A DNA stretch of 53,231 nt from Prevotella sp. UBA7594 (GCA_002490315.1 DLKG01000086.1:543-53773); one strand, 5' to 3'; counted from the first letter of the stretch, positions 35,701 through 44,812 are shown. A program made the numbers and translations. The notes: generated by a model not told the origin, from the letters alone.

Positions 35701-37620
35701 TTACATTTCAAACTTCACGGTGAATTTCCAGTTTCTGCCCGGCATGGGATAGCGCTTCACTACCTCATGACGGGAGTCGGTGAGGTTGTTACATTCAATA
35801 GTGGTCTGCACAATCATTCCTTTCCTCAACAGAAAGCGTTTGTTGAGCTTCAAGTCCAGCGTGTACCAGTCGCCGAGCAGGTCGTCGCGGTTGTTGGAGA
35901 TGAGTGCGAATCTCTCGCCCGTGTAGAGGAAAGACGTGCAAAGGGAGTAGGAGTCGTAGCCAAGGTCCACGATGAGCGAGCCGGAATGTAGCGGAGAATA
36001 AGGTACATAGTGCTTGTATTCCGGGTCGGAGGGCACGCTGTAGTCGCGGTCGCTCTGGCATGTGTAGTTGGCGTTGGTGGCGAGCGAGAACTTTCCCCAC
36101 TCATGATTGTAGCCTCCGGAGAGCGAGATGCCAAGCGATTTCACCATGCCGAAGTTCACCATCGACCAACGGAACTGGCTTTTCATGGGTATTGCCACTA
36201 TCTTGTCCTCAATCTCGTTGTAGTAACCGTCGACGGCAAAATGTAGGCTCTTGCCCTTGAAGTCGAAGCCTGCGTCCCACTGTGAGGTGTACTCCGGCTT
36301 CAGCTTCGTGTTGCCGACGAGCGTGTAGTAGAGGTCGTTGAGCGTCGGGGCACGGAAGATGCGCTTATGAAAGGCGCGTGCTACCCATGGACCTCTTTTG
36401 TAGGAGGCGAGAAACATGGGCGTAAAGCGCCTCAGCGGCGAAGCCTGGTTTCGTGTGTGGTCTTGTATGTAGGTGTAGAGCAGCGCCACGTTGAGCTCTA
36501 CGCCATGGTAGGAGGCTATCGCCGACAGCAAACTCTTGGAGTCGATGCGGTAGACGTAGCTGAACTTGTAGACATCGCAGTTGAGGTCAGTCCATCTAAG
36601 GTCGGTGCTTGCAGTGAGCGAGAAGAAGCCCGTCGTGTAGGCGCCTGCCACAGAGGCGTAGAGGTCCTGCTGCGTGTAGTGGTTGTTGCAGTACATGGTG
36701 GAGGCGTTCGTAGAGGGGTCTTGCAAGTAGTGGAGATAGTCGTAGGAGTACTTCAAGTTTGCCCTAAGCCCGAACCTTTCCCAAAGTTTCCTGTAGGACG
36801 ACTGCACGAAGAAGTTCTGGTCCCACTGTCGGTCGGTGGAGTCCCACTGGTCGGAGAGTCGCCGAATGACGGGACCAGGCAGTCCACGCACGGAGTTATA
36901 GTAGTAAACGTGGGTTGATAGGCCCTTGTAGAACCCTGCAGCCTCAAGCCGATAAAACGAAATGTCTGAGTTGTGGCGTCTTCCGATGGTGTCCTCAGAG
37001 GCAGAACGGAAACGAAACTTGTAGTCGCCGTCGGAATGTTGGTACTCTGCATCGACGAAGAAGAGGTTTTTCAATGCGAAGTATCCCTTTATCTTGTTTA
37101 AACCGAAAGAGCCGTTACCATATTCAACGTTGAACGTAGTGCGGTCGGGACGCTTCGTCTGCATGTACACCGTGGCAGCCGAGGCATACTCCGACGCCGA
37201 CTGCAGTCGCTCGTTCTTGTTGGCGTTGTAGAGCGAAACCGACTCCATGTTGGAAAGCGAGTACTTTCCGAGATCGACTTGCCCATTCTGCGCGTTCGTT
37301 ATACGTATGCCGTCAAGGTAGACGCCGACGTGCTGCGAACCGAGTGAGCGCACGTTCACCGTCTTCAGTCCACCCAACCCGCCGTAGTCCTTTATCTGCA
37401 CGCCGGAAAAATACTTCAGCGCGTCTGCCACAGAAGACGTGGAAAGATTCTGAAGGGTTGCGCCGGAGAGTGTCTGACTCGGCGTTAGGTAATGTGGGCG
37501 CTCACCCACACACACCACGTCATCCAATGACAAGATGGTGTCATTGTAGTTATCCAGCTCCTGCGCACGGCTTACGGCAGCGCATAATAACACCAACAGA
37601 AAGACATACAATTTCTTCAT
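35701..37620 (-). CDS. btuB: TonB-dependent receptor, BtuB-type (cobalamin)
   Basis: Outer membrane transporter of 639 aa. Start ATG 37620 begins the signal peptide MKKLYVFLLVLLCAAVSRAQ; an upstream in-frame extension of 21 codons overlaps the promoter. The plug domain is at about residues 35-150 (SVADALKYFSGVQIKDYGG...VNVRSLGSQHVGVYLDGI) without the N-terminal carboxypeptidase-like domain seen in SusC proteins. The barrel ends in aromatic KFTVKFEM. Length and direct linkage to btuG support cobalamin as substrate. Transcription is from the nearby -7 box at 37651, leaving a leader of only about 25 nt. Confidence 0.85.
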   Translation of the reverse strand: MKKLYVFLLVLLCAAVSRAQELDNYNDTILSLDDVVCVGERPHYLTPSQTLSGATLQNLSTSSVADALKYFSGVQIKDYGGLGGLKTVNVRSLGSQHVGVYLDGIRITNAQNGQVDLGKYSLSNMESVSLYNANKNERLQSASEYASAATVYMQTKRPDRTTFNVEYGNGSFGLNKIKGYFALKNLFFVDAEYQHSDGDYKFRFRSASEDTIGRRHNSDISFYRLEAAGFYKGLSTHVYYYNSVRGLPGPVIRRLSDQWDSTDRQWDQNFFVQSSYRKLWERFGLRANLKYSYDYLHYLQDPSTNASTMYCNNHYTQQDLYASVAGAYTTGFFSLTASTDLRWTDLNCDVYKFSYVYRIDSKSLLSAIASYHGVELNVALLYTYIQDHTRNQASPLRRFTPMFLASYKRGPWVARAFHKRIFRAPTLNDLYYTLVGNTKLKPEYTSQWDAGFDFKGKSLHFAVDGYYNEIEDKIVAIPMKSQFRWSMVNFGMVKSLGISLSGGYNHEWGKFSLATNANYTCQSDRDYSVPSDPEYKHYVPYSPLHSGSLIVDLGYDSYSLCTSFLYTGERFALISNNRDDLLGDWYTLDLKLNKRFLLRKGMIVQTTIECNNLTDSRHEVVKRYPMPGRNWKFTVKFEM

Positions 37621-37650
37621 ACTTACTGCTATATAGGCAATATTAAATGG

Positions 37651-37658
37651 CAAAGGTA
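37651..37658 (-). promoter_or_regulatory. -7 box of the btuB operon
   Basis: Minus strand TACCTTTG, 31 nt before the btuB ATG; GTTG lies about 22 nt upstream as a weak -33 element. It leaves no room for a riboswitch between start point and gene. Confidence 0.55.
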
Positions 37659-37794
37659 AGCAATTATCGCGTATAACTGGCAACTGACGTGAAAGAATTA
37701 TTCTTTTTTGTGTATTTTCTTACAACTTTTCCCACAGCTCTTACAACTATTCTGCGAACGCCTGTTGTTGCGGGAAAACACACCATCGTATATA

Positions 37795-37857
37795 AAAAAA
37801 CGAAAGTGTGCCAAAAGGAAGTAAAAAGTAGTTGCTTCCTTTTGACACACTCTCGTA
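37795..37857 (-). terminator. Terminator of the GH85 gene
   Basis: A 21-nt stem: left arm 37801-37821 starting CGAAAGTGTGCC, right arm 37835-37855, two imperfect positions, 13-nt loop. On the minus strand the stem is followed by a T-rich run (TTTTTTT). It shares GTGTGCCAAAA with the hairpin at 4925-4987. Confidence 0.85.
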
Positions 37858-37875
37858 ATTTTATTTATTTCTTAT

Positions 37876-40800
37876 TTATTTCTTCAACAGCACTTTCCTT
37901 GATGAGCCGTCGGAGTATTTTATGATATACAGTCCGGCTACAGCACGCTCAACTTTCATGCCACCAATGTTGTATATGCCCACAACTCTACGTGCGACAC
38001 CATTGTTTCCAATGGTGATATCCTTAATGCCTGTAGTACCCTTGCTGTTTGAAACAGCGAGGAGGATAGGCATTCCCGTGTCACTTGAACGGCGCACGCT
38101 GAGCGACGTTATCTTCTTAGACTCGTCCACTTCCATCTCATACTCGTAGAGATTGAAATAGCCATCCCAGCTTGATGCTGCCTCAGTGCGGTCGTTGTCG
38201 TAGATGCCAAGACCGAACACAGCCTCACCCTTGCCTTCATTGTCCTCCAGCTCGTCGATGTGGGAATAAGGCAGAGAGAATGTGGCGGCATCGCTCTTCG
38301 TCCCGTCCTCATAGTTGGCTATCACCTCCATCTTTGGCTTGCGCATGGGGCTGAACGCGAGGAAGTGGAGCTTGGCGGCGCTTGTGGGCGAAACCATCTT
38401 CAACTCGTAGGTGTCGTCGTTGGCCATCGCGAGGGCGTTGTTCTCGTCGTATGGAGCGAGCTTAAACTGTGTGCCGTTCTTTGTCGTCACCATGCGCGAC
38501 TCGTCGGCTATCGCCCCTTCGGTCTGCACTCCGGTCGAGTAGAAAGCTCCGAAATCATCATAGAAGGTGTAGTTAACCATCTTGTACTCGGCACGCTCTG
38601 CAATGACGTCCTTTGTCCATCCTGTCATATCGACCGGTCCGGCGGGCACGTCGGGCTGCACGAAAGCCTCAACCTCGGCAAGAGAAGGATAGAAATAGGG
38701 GTTGACATTACACTTCACAACCAGATACTTGCACTTCTGTGCCTCCGGGAAGAGATATTCAACCGACGATGTCTCGCCTATGTTCTCGAAGGTCTTGGCT
38801 ACGGTGAGCAGGTCGAGGGTGTTGCTGAAGGCAATGGCCACGTCCTTGTTGACAGTGCCCTCCTTGTCGTTGTCGTTCACGCCCCTGTTGTTGTCGGGGA
38901 AGTAGACCTTCACCTTGGTGAGGTTCCAGCCTTCGTCGTCTGGACACTCGAAGATGGCCCATGTGTCGTAGTTGTGTGTGGACGGTTCCTCGATAGCCGA
39001 CAATCCCTCTGCCGTCTTGTCGCCGTCGCCCAATGTTGTGAGGGTGAACGAGTCGAACGCCGCGCCGCCCATGTTGCTGTCTGACTTGTAGTGGCGCACC
39101 GTGGCTGTACTTCCTGCGAGCACGCTTGGCTGAGTGTTGTCGTCGACCGACACGTTCACGCGTCCCACCTTGTAGGCAGTGCCGTTAGTCACGCGCACCT
39201 CCACCTCACAGCGTCCCACATTGTTGGACGCAACCACGGGAATTGTGAACTCAGCCTTGTCCTTGTCCTCGGTTATCTTGCCGAAGCTTACTATCGAAGA
39301 TGTTGTAGTTGCCGTACAAGCGAAGTTGGCCTCGCGCTTGTCGCCGTTGAGATCGTACTTCACCACGATGTTGCCCGTAGTGTTTGGTTCCATTGAGAGC
39401 GCATTGTCGGCAGATATAGTGAATTTGGTGTCGTCGATGCCATACACCTCAAACTCCCATATTCGCAGTGTGCCTTCCACCTCGGGGACAAGCTTCACAT
39501 AGCGTGCCTTTACGGGAGCGATGAATGCACTCTTGAGCGACTGGTCGGCCACGTCGTTCTCTTCAACCACGTTCTTCCATGTCTTGCCGTCGTCAGAAAC
39601 GGCAATCTTGTAGTTCTTTATCTGGTCGACGCCCTTCTCGGGGCCGTAGTTGCCGTCATAAATCTTGAATCCGTAGATGCGGTAGGCATTCTCAAGGTCG
39701 AATACCACCCAGTTCTCCGAACTTACGTTGCACCATTTCTGTGACGAGTCGGAAGGCTTTGTCACACCGTCGATGATGCGAGCCGGCACCTCAGTTGTGT
39801 TGGTTGAACCACTATAATCCACTACAGTCTTGCCGCGCACGACATTCTCCACCTTGCTGTACTCTGTGTCGTCGAGCACGTCAATGGCCTGGATATTAGT
39901 GTTGGATGTTCCGGTGGCATTGGTCGCTTCCACACCCAAGGTCAGGCGGCCGGTCTTTGTAGCCTTCACCTTCACGGGATTGCTCTCGGCAGATGTGCCG
40001 TCGGCAAACTCAAGCCCCTCGGGCAGAGTCCACTTGAAGCCGGTAGGATTGCCAGTGCCATGGGCAGTAATGGTAGCAGTCTCGCCCACTTTCATATAAC
40101 TCTTGTCCATGATAAGGCTCACGGTTGGAGCTGCTGCCTGCGGATATTTGGGGTCGATCTTGCCGACCTCGTACGATTCGCCATTCTTCATAACAGCCTC
40201 AAGGCGCACCTCAATGCTCGCATCGCTGCCGTGGCGTTCGAACGACGGAACATAGAAAGCCTCGTCGCGTGTCTGCCCAACAAGGTTGCTCACGCCACTA
40301 CCGTCTTTCACGTAGATGTCGAAGTGGTCAAAGTCGTTGCTCCAATCGAAGTCCCAAAGTAGACGGAGGTCGTTCTTGCCGTCGCCGAGTGTTGACGTTG
40401 TTTTGAAGTTTGTGACCTTCAGCGCACCAGGATTGTAGTCGGCAGGCAACATAGCCAATTCGCCGAGGTTCATGTCGAAGGCATTGACGGCTGCTGCAGC
40501 CTTGATGTTGAGCGCAATCATATATATGGTTTTGCCATTGAGCTGCGAGAGGTCGTATTCGGCAATTGTCCATCCGTTCTCCTCCTTTGTGGACGATGGC
40601 TGTATAGTCACGTTGGGGTTGACGGAGCTTTCGGTTGAGAACTGTGCCTCGAGTGTGGCTCCCTGTGCTCCCTTATAGACAAGCTTCATAGTGCCGCCGT
40701 CAGTCACGGGAATCATGGTCTTGTAGAGGCGCATGAGATGGTCGCCAGCCGAGAGCGGTCCTGATATTTTGAAGCTTGAGCCAACGTTCCACGCATCGTC

Positions 40801-42126
40801 CCAGTCGACGTCTACCTTTAGGTCGCCGCGGTTCTCTATCCACCAACGCCATGTCGGCAACACCGACTGCACGCCAGAGTGATACCAGTCGTGTGTGCCG
40901 CGCTTCTTGCCGTGCACGAAGCGGTATTTGCCCACGCCCACACACATAGAGCTCATAAACGGCATGCTCTGAATGGCAGAGCGCTCGCACATGGCGTTGG
41001 AAAGTCCTGGCCAAGTCGGGGTCGGGTCAATCCATGAGGTCTCCTTCTCGGGGGTGATGTATGACGGGTCACCCTTGGGGTTCACCCACATGTTCTGCTC
41101 ATAGCGGAACACACCCTTCACGGCGTCGTAGGCTTTTTCGCCGCAGTTGTCGGGCGTGTTGAGAAGATTCTTCACCCAGTCTTTCCACAGACGTTCCTCC
41201 GGGCAGAAGAGGTCGAGCGAACCGACGTGACCGTCTTTCGGCATGGCAGCGCGGAGCTGTCCGCCCCATCCGTCGTAACCCGAGTTTACCACCTGCACAC
41301 CAGCATAAATCTTCGAGAAAGTCTGAGCCTCGGTGCAACCTATGCTTGCAGCCTCGCTGCGGTGGTCGCCGGCAGAGCCATACTCAAGGAATTGCGATGT
41401 GTTGATATGGGTCTTCATCTTTTCGGTGTCAACGATGTTGCGTGCATCGTACCACTGTATCTCCATCCAAGGCTGTCCTCCAGCCTCGGCATAACTCATG
41501 TACTCACGAATCCAGTCGTTCCATCCGTCATGTCCGCCCGACTCCGAATTGATGAACCATCCGTCGAAGCCTAAGTAGGATGCAATCTCGTAGAGTTTCT
41601 TGGCATATATGTAGGAGCCGTTCTCTTTGGTACACATCTGCACCACCCAGTCGTAAGTGCCGCCATAGTAGGTCGGCGGGAAGAAAATCTGTCCCAGCAC
41701 CTTCACGCCCTGCGCATGGGCAGCGTCGACAACGGGAGCCGGCGGCGGAATGATAATGCCCTCGGAGGCAGAGCCTGCCCAATACACGAGCTTGTCCATG
41801 TACTGCCAGTAGGTTGGCTGATAACCCGTGAAGTTGTAGTCGCCCTGCGACGGGCACTGCGAACATGTAGGGAAAAGAATGGTAGCGTTGCAAAGCTCAC
41901 CCTCATACCATTGGTATTCGTTGGCTTTCATGATGGTCGGTTCCTTGAAGCGTGTTGCCAATGGCACGCGCGATCGGTTGAACCTCGCATTGGCGTCGGT
42001 TTCCGGACTCCAGTTCTTCACCTTGTCGGGATGCCAGCAACCGCCGTATGGCTGTTGGGCTTGTGCACCAATGCTGGCTGAAGCCAAGACCGATGCGGCT
42101 AAGATAAAGCGTCTAAATGATGACAT
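37876..42126 (-). CDS. Endo-beta-N-acetylglucosaminidase, GH85, multidomain
   Basis: Cuts between the two GlcNAc residues of the N-glycan core. It is 1416 aa, secreted (signal peptide about residues 1-24, ending GAQAQ). The GH85 barrel covers about residues 65-400, with the N-x-E catalytic pair in GFDGWFINSESGG (Asn193, Glu195). Then come beta-sandwich domains (about 420-560), an Ig-like domain (about 660-745, GNPTGFKWTLPEG), an F5/8 type C domain (about 755-880), further beta domains, and a C-terminal ~80-residue tail (IYNIGGMKVERAVAGLYIIKY...KVLLKK) of the type A sorting kind associated with type IX secretion. No SusCD genes are adjacent. Confidence 0.92.
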   Translation of the reverse strand: MSSFRRFILAASVLASASIGAQAQQPYGGCWHPDKVKNWSPETDANARFNRSRVPLATRFKEPTIMKANEYQWYEGELCNATILFPTCSQCPSQGDYNFTGYQPTYWQYMDKLVYWAGSASEGIIIPPPAPVVDAAHAQGVKVLGQIFFPPTYYGGTYDWVVQMCTKENGSYIYAKKLYEIASYLGFDGWFINSESGGHDGWNDWIREYMSYAEAGGQPWMEIQWYDARNIVDTEKMKTHINTSQFLEYGSAGDHRSEAASIGCTEAQTFSKIYAGVQVVNSGYDGWGGQLRAAMPKDGHVGSLDLFCPEERLWKDWVKNLLNTPDNCGEKAYDAVKGVFRYEQNMWVNPKGDPSYITPEKETSWIDPTPTWPGLSNAMCERSAIQSMPFMSSMCVGVGKYRFVHGKKRGTHDWYHSGVQSVLPTWRWWIENRGDLKVDVDWDDAWNVGSSFKISGPLSAGDHLMRLYKTMIPVTDGGTMKLVYKGAQGATLEAQFSTESSVNPNVTIQPSSTKEENGWTIAEYDLSQLNGKTIYMIALNIKAAAAVNAFDMNLGELAMLPADYNPGALKVTNFKTTSTLGDGKNDLRLLWDFDWSNDFDHFDIYVKDGSGVSNLVGQTRDEAFYVPSFERHGSDASIEVRLEAVMKNGESYEVGKIDPKYPQAAAPTVSLIMDKSYMKVGETATITAHGTGNPTGFKWTLPEGLEFADGTSAESNPVKVKATKTGRLTLGVEATNATGTSNTNIQAIDVLDDTEYSKVENVVRGKTVVDYSGSTNTTEVPARIIDGVTKPSDSSQKWCNVSSENWVVFDLENAYRIYGFKIYDGNYGPEKGVDQIKNYKIAVSDDGKTWKNVVEENDVADQSLKSAFIAPVKARYVKLVPEVEGTLRIWEFEVYGIDDTKFTISADNALSMEPNTTGNIVVKYDLNGDKREANFACTATTTSSIVSFGKITEDKDKAEFTIPVVASNNVGRCEVEVRVTNGTAYKVGRVNVSVDDNTQPSVLAGSTATVRHYKSDSNMGGAAFDSFTLTTLGDGDKTAEGLSAIEEPSTHNYDTWAIFECPDDEGWNLTKVKVYFPDNNRGVNDNDKEGTVNKDVAIAFSNTLDLLTVAKTFENIGETSSVEYLFPEAQKCKYLVVKCNVNPYFYPSLAEVEAFVQPDVPAGPVDMTGWTKDVIAERAEYKMVNYTFYDDFGAFYSTGVQTEGAIADESRMVTTKNGTQFKLAPYDENNALAMANDDTYELKMVSPTSAAKLHFLAFSPMRKPKMEVIANYEDGTKSDAATFSLPYSHIDELEDNEGKGEAVFGLGIYDNDRTEAASSWDGYFNLYEYEMEVDESKKITSLSVRRSSDTGMPILLAVSNSKGTTGIKDITIGNNGVARRVVGIYNIGGMKVERAVAGLYIIKYSDGSSRKVLLKK

Positions 42127-42631
42127 AATTCTTATTTTTAAATTGTTAGTAATAAATTCAGTACGTGTGGTTATTTGCGAAACTTCAGTTAGCTATATTA
42201 GGTTTTCTCATACACGAATCGTCTTCTAATAGCTATAACAAAATAAAAGACGGATTTACTTACAGTTGAAAATTCGTTTAACTTTCTTTCAAATTCAAAA
42301 ATACGTTAATAAATGTAGTCATCACGCATAAAATATTTACAATTATTAAACGACAGATGGTAAATATGTGTAAATTCCTTAATTTACCATTCTCATGTAT
42401 TGGTAAGTTGCTATGCTTGTTTTTTGTGGGATGAGCTTAGAAAAAAAATGTTGCATGCCACTTCCGTTTATGGTAAATTAAGTTCTGCTTATCCTAATGT
42501 TTATTTAGAGCCTCTTTTGAAAATAGAGTCAATGCCTGATTTTAAGATTTTCACAGTTAACATTTATTTATATTTATCATCCAAGATTTCATTCCGCTCA
42601 AAAGTTCTTTATGTGTCTCTGACGCAATTCT
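42127..42631. other. AT-rich intergenic stretch upstream of GH85 and downstream of umuC
   Basis: About 505 nt without a supported gene. On the minus strand TATTTTTG (42303-42296) could be a -7 box for the GH85 gene, leaving a long leader of about 165 nt; no TTTG at -33. An 86-codon frame on the + strand (42400-42660) has poor composition and overlaps the umuC end, so it is not called. Confidence 0.5.
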
Positions 42632-43900
42632 TCAAATATGTATTGTTAGAATTTCATTGAAATTTGTGAGATAATTAGGGCTGCGATGCTCACTCTTCAC
42701 TTTCCAAGGCTGCTTTTCCTCACCCTCAACAGCCAATCGCAATGTTTTCAAGCCATAGCGGTGGTTGAGTTCGTCCATTGTCTTCATCAGCCTTGCCCGT
42801 TGGGGACGGTTTGGTATAGAATCAAACAATTCTGCTTGAAAGCAACTTGCTGGAACTATGTCGCCAACGACTACACCTGCCTTTTTATACATAATCCCTT
42901 TCTTGTAGATTTGGGCAAGTATGCTCAATGCCGAACTTGTTATTTCCATCGCATCCGAAGTTGGCGTAAGGAAAGACTGGGAAGCAGCATTGCTGTATTG
43001 CTCCAAGTCCTCCCTGAATCTATTGCTGCATAGAAACACCGTCACGCTCTTTGCGCCCGTCCCCTCGCCACGCAGCTTGTTGGCGCAGCTGCAGGCAAAT
43101 GTTGCCACTGCTGCCTTCAGCGATTGAATGTCGCCAACCATGTTTCCGAAGCTCCTGCTTGTGCAGATTGTCTTCTTTCGCACAATTTCCGATGTGTCGA
43201 TACATGGCATCCCGTTGAGTTCCCTCCATGTTTGAAATCCTGGTTTCGAGAAGTGCGACCTAACCCACGATTCGCTTTTGTCGGCAAACTCCAATGGGGT
43301 ATGAATCCCGTAGTAGTTCAGTTTCTCAAAAGTTCGCTTTCCTATCCCCCATACATCAGCAAGACAGAACATTTCCAAGGCCTTCCGCCGTTTGTCATCG
43401 TTGTCAATTATGCACACGCCATGATAGCCAGCATACTGCTTGGCGAATTTGCTTCCCATCTTTGCAAGTGTCTTTGTCGGTGCGATGCCTACGCTCACGG
43501 GAATATCAGTCCATAACTTTATCTTATTTGCAATGTCGCGCATCATGCCGACAAGATTGAAGTGAGCGTCATATCCAGTCAAGTCGCAAAAACTCTCGTC
43601 AATGCTATAGTTCTCCACATGATGAATGGATTTGCGCAAGATGTTTGTCACCCTCTTGCTCATTGCGGCATAAAGGTACATGTTGGTGGAAAACACTGCA
43701 ACATGATGACAGTCAACAATACTCCTTACTTTGAATATAGGATCACCACGATGCAAGCCCACAGCCTTTGCCTCTGGCGTGAGCGCAACGATACAGCCGT
43801 CGTTGCTCGACAAAACAACGACCGGCTTTCCTTCAAGACCGGGGTGGAACACCTTCTCGACGGAACAAAAGAAACTGTTGCAATCTACCAGTGCATACAT
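42632..43900 (-). CDS. umuC: UmuC, Y-family error-prone DNA polymerase V catalytic subunit
   Basis: Copies past DNA lesions during damage response. It is 422 aa, typical length. Catalytic carboxylates are in ALVDCNSFF (Asp6) and YSIDESFCD. The helix-hairpin-helix LADVWGIGKRTFEKL and the C-terminal little-finger region and tail follow. It starts 4 nt after the umuD stop. This region is more AT-rich than the flanking host genes, which may point to acquisition. Confidence 0.93.
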   Translation of the reverse strand: MYALVDCNSFFCSVEKVFHPGLEGKPVVVLSSNDGCIVALTPEAKAVGLHRGDPIFKVRSIVDCHHVAVFSTNMYLYAAMSKRVTNILRKSIHHVENYSIDESFCDLTGYDAHFNLVGMMRDIANKIKLWTDIPVSVGIAPTKTLAKMGSKFAKQYAGYHGVCIIDNDDKRRKALEMFCLADVWGIGKRTFEKLNYYGIHTPLEFADKSESWVRSHFSKPGFQTWRELNGMPCIDTSEIVRKKTICTSRSFGNMVGDIQSLKAAVATFACSCANKLRGEGTGAKSVTVFLCSNRFREDLEQYSNAASQSFLTPTSDAMEITSSALSILAQIYKKGIMYKKAGVVVGDIVPASCFQAELFDSIPNRPQRARLMKTMDELNHRYGLKTLRLAVEGEEKQPWKVKSEHRSPNYLTNFNEILTIHI

Positions 43901-43904
43901 ATTT

Positions 43905-44534
43905 TCAACCTCTTGGCTTATGGATTATGTAGGTGACAGTGCCCCATATACTAAATGTATCATCTTCTGTCACCTTAATTTTGGGATACTTCGGATTGGC
44001 AGGAACGAGCCATCCCTCACCATCCTTTTTGACAAAGTGTTTCAATGTGTACTCGCCGTTCAGCTCACATACTGCGACTTCTGCCGGACTTGGCGTGCGA
44101 TTGCTCTTGTCGACAATGATTACATCGCCACTATATATTCCGGCATCTATCATGGAATTGCCATCCACTCTAATGAGATAGCTGGCTTCAGGGTTAGGGC
44201 AGAGCATCTTTAGGAGCTCGATGTCTTGACTTCTCTCATCATTGTCAAGAGGAATTGGAAAGCCTGCAACTATCCCTACATCAAAGAACGGCAAACTCAA
44301 GTCCTTTACTTTTGTCACGGGATAGATATCTCCTATCTTGCGGATGCTCGTATCAAGTGTGTGAATCTCCTTGATTATACAATTCTTGATGAAATCGGTC
44401 TTGTTCGCTTGGGCATCAATAAACCTTGCCACATTCCCAGAAGCCCTGAATGTATAGAGCTTGCTGTCAGAATGTGGTCTTCCTGCCCCTTCCCTGCGCC
44501 CACCACGACGCTCTTTATTCTTGTTTTCCTTCAT
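43905..44534 (-). CDS. umuD: UmuD-like S24 self-cleaving protein with extra N-terminal domain
   Basis: Polymerase V regulatory subunit activated by self-cleavage. It is 209 aa from ATG 44534; an upstream TTG lies inside the -7 box, which decides the start. The peptidase part has the cleavage site IVA-GFPIP (Ala90-Gly91), Ser127 in GNSMIDAG and Lys165 in YTLKHF; spacing matches E. coli UmuD (24/60/97). Unlike the usual ~140-aa UmuD, about 65 residues precede the core: a basic RRGGRREGAGRP segment then a strand and two helices (YTFRASGNVARFIDAQANKTDFIKNCIIKEI), like a ribbon-helix-helix DNA-binding fold. Cleavage would release this domain. Self-repression is an inference. Confidence 0.9.
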   Translation of the reverse strand: MKENKNKERRGGRREGAGRPHSDSKLYTFRASGNVARFIDAQANKTDFIKNCIIKEIHTLDTSIRKIGDIYPVTKVKDLSLPFFDVGIVAGFPIPLDNDERSQDIELLKMLCPNPEASYLIRVDGNSMIDAGIYSGDVIIVDKSNRTPSPAEVAVCELNGEYTLKHFVKKDGEGWLVPANPKYPKIKVTEDDTFSIWGTVTYIIHKPRG

Positions 44535-44552
44535 GTTTCTACAATTACAATG

Positions 44553-44590
44553 CAAAAGTATAACAAATATTTTGATTAACGTAATACGTT
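44553..44590 (-). promoter_or_regulatory. umuDC promoter with overlapping palindrome
   Basis: Minus strand -7 box TACTTTTG (44560-44553). A perfect palindrome AACGTA-A-TACGTT lies at 44578-44590, covering the place of the -33 element. It is a good candidate operator for a damage-responsive repressor or for the N-terminal domain of UmuD itself. No LexA box of a known type was recognised. Confidence 0.55.
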
Positions 44591-44719
44591 TTCAAAATTA
44601 ACATAATTATGCCATAGCTTTGTATTGTTACATAGGGTACGTGATTATCACTTGAAGTGCCGGAGAAACTATATAAAAATGACAAAAATGAAGTTTTTTG
44701 AAAAATAATCGTCAAAACA

Positions 44720-44751
44720 TTTGCACGTTTCAACAAAAACCACTACCTTTG
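44720..44751 (+). promoter_or_regulatory. Promoter of tRNA-fMet
   Basis: TTTG (44720-44723), 20-nt spacer, TACCTTTG (44744-44751): full consensus. The start point near 44758 leaves a 5' leader of about 55 nt before the tRNA. Confidence 0.8.
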
Positions 44752-44812
44752 CACTCGCAATTCAGAAATACGGCAATCGCTAATAATTCAAAATTGCTTT
44801 TATGGTTAATAT

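Noticed and set aside
37621..37875. Cobalamin riboswitch for btuB
   Set aside because: No B12-box-like sequence found and the promoter is too close to the gene; reported instead as an absence.
42400..42660. 86-codon + strand frame
   Set aside because: AT-rich noncoding composition, no start context or family pattern, overlaps the umuC end.
44545..44736. 63-codon minus-strand frame upstream of umuD
   Set aside because: It spans the umuDC promoter and palindrome and has no coding character.
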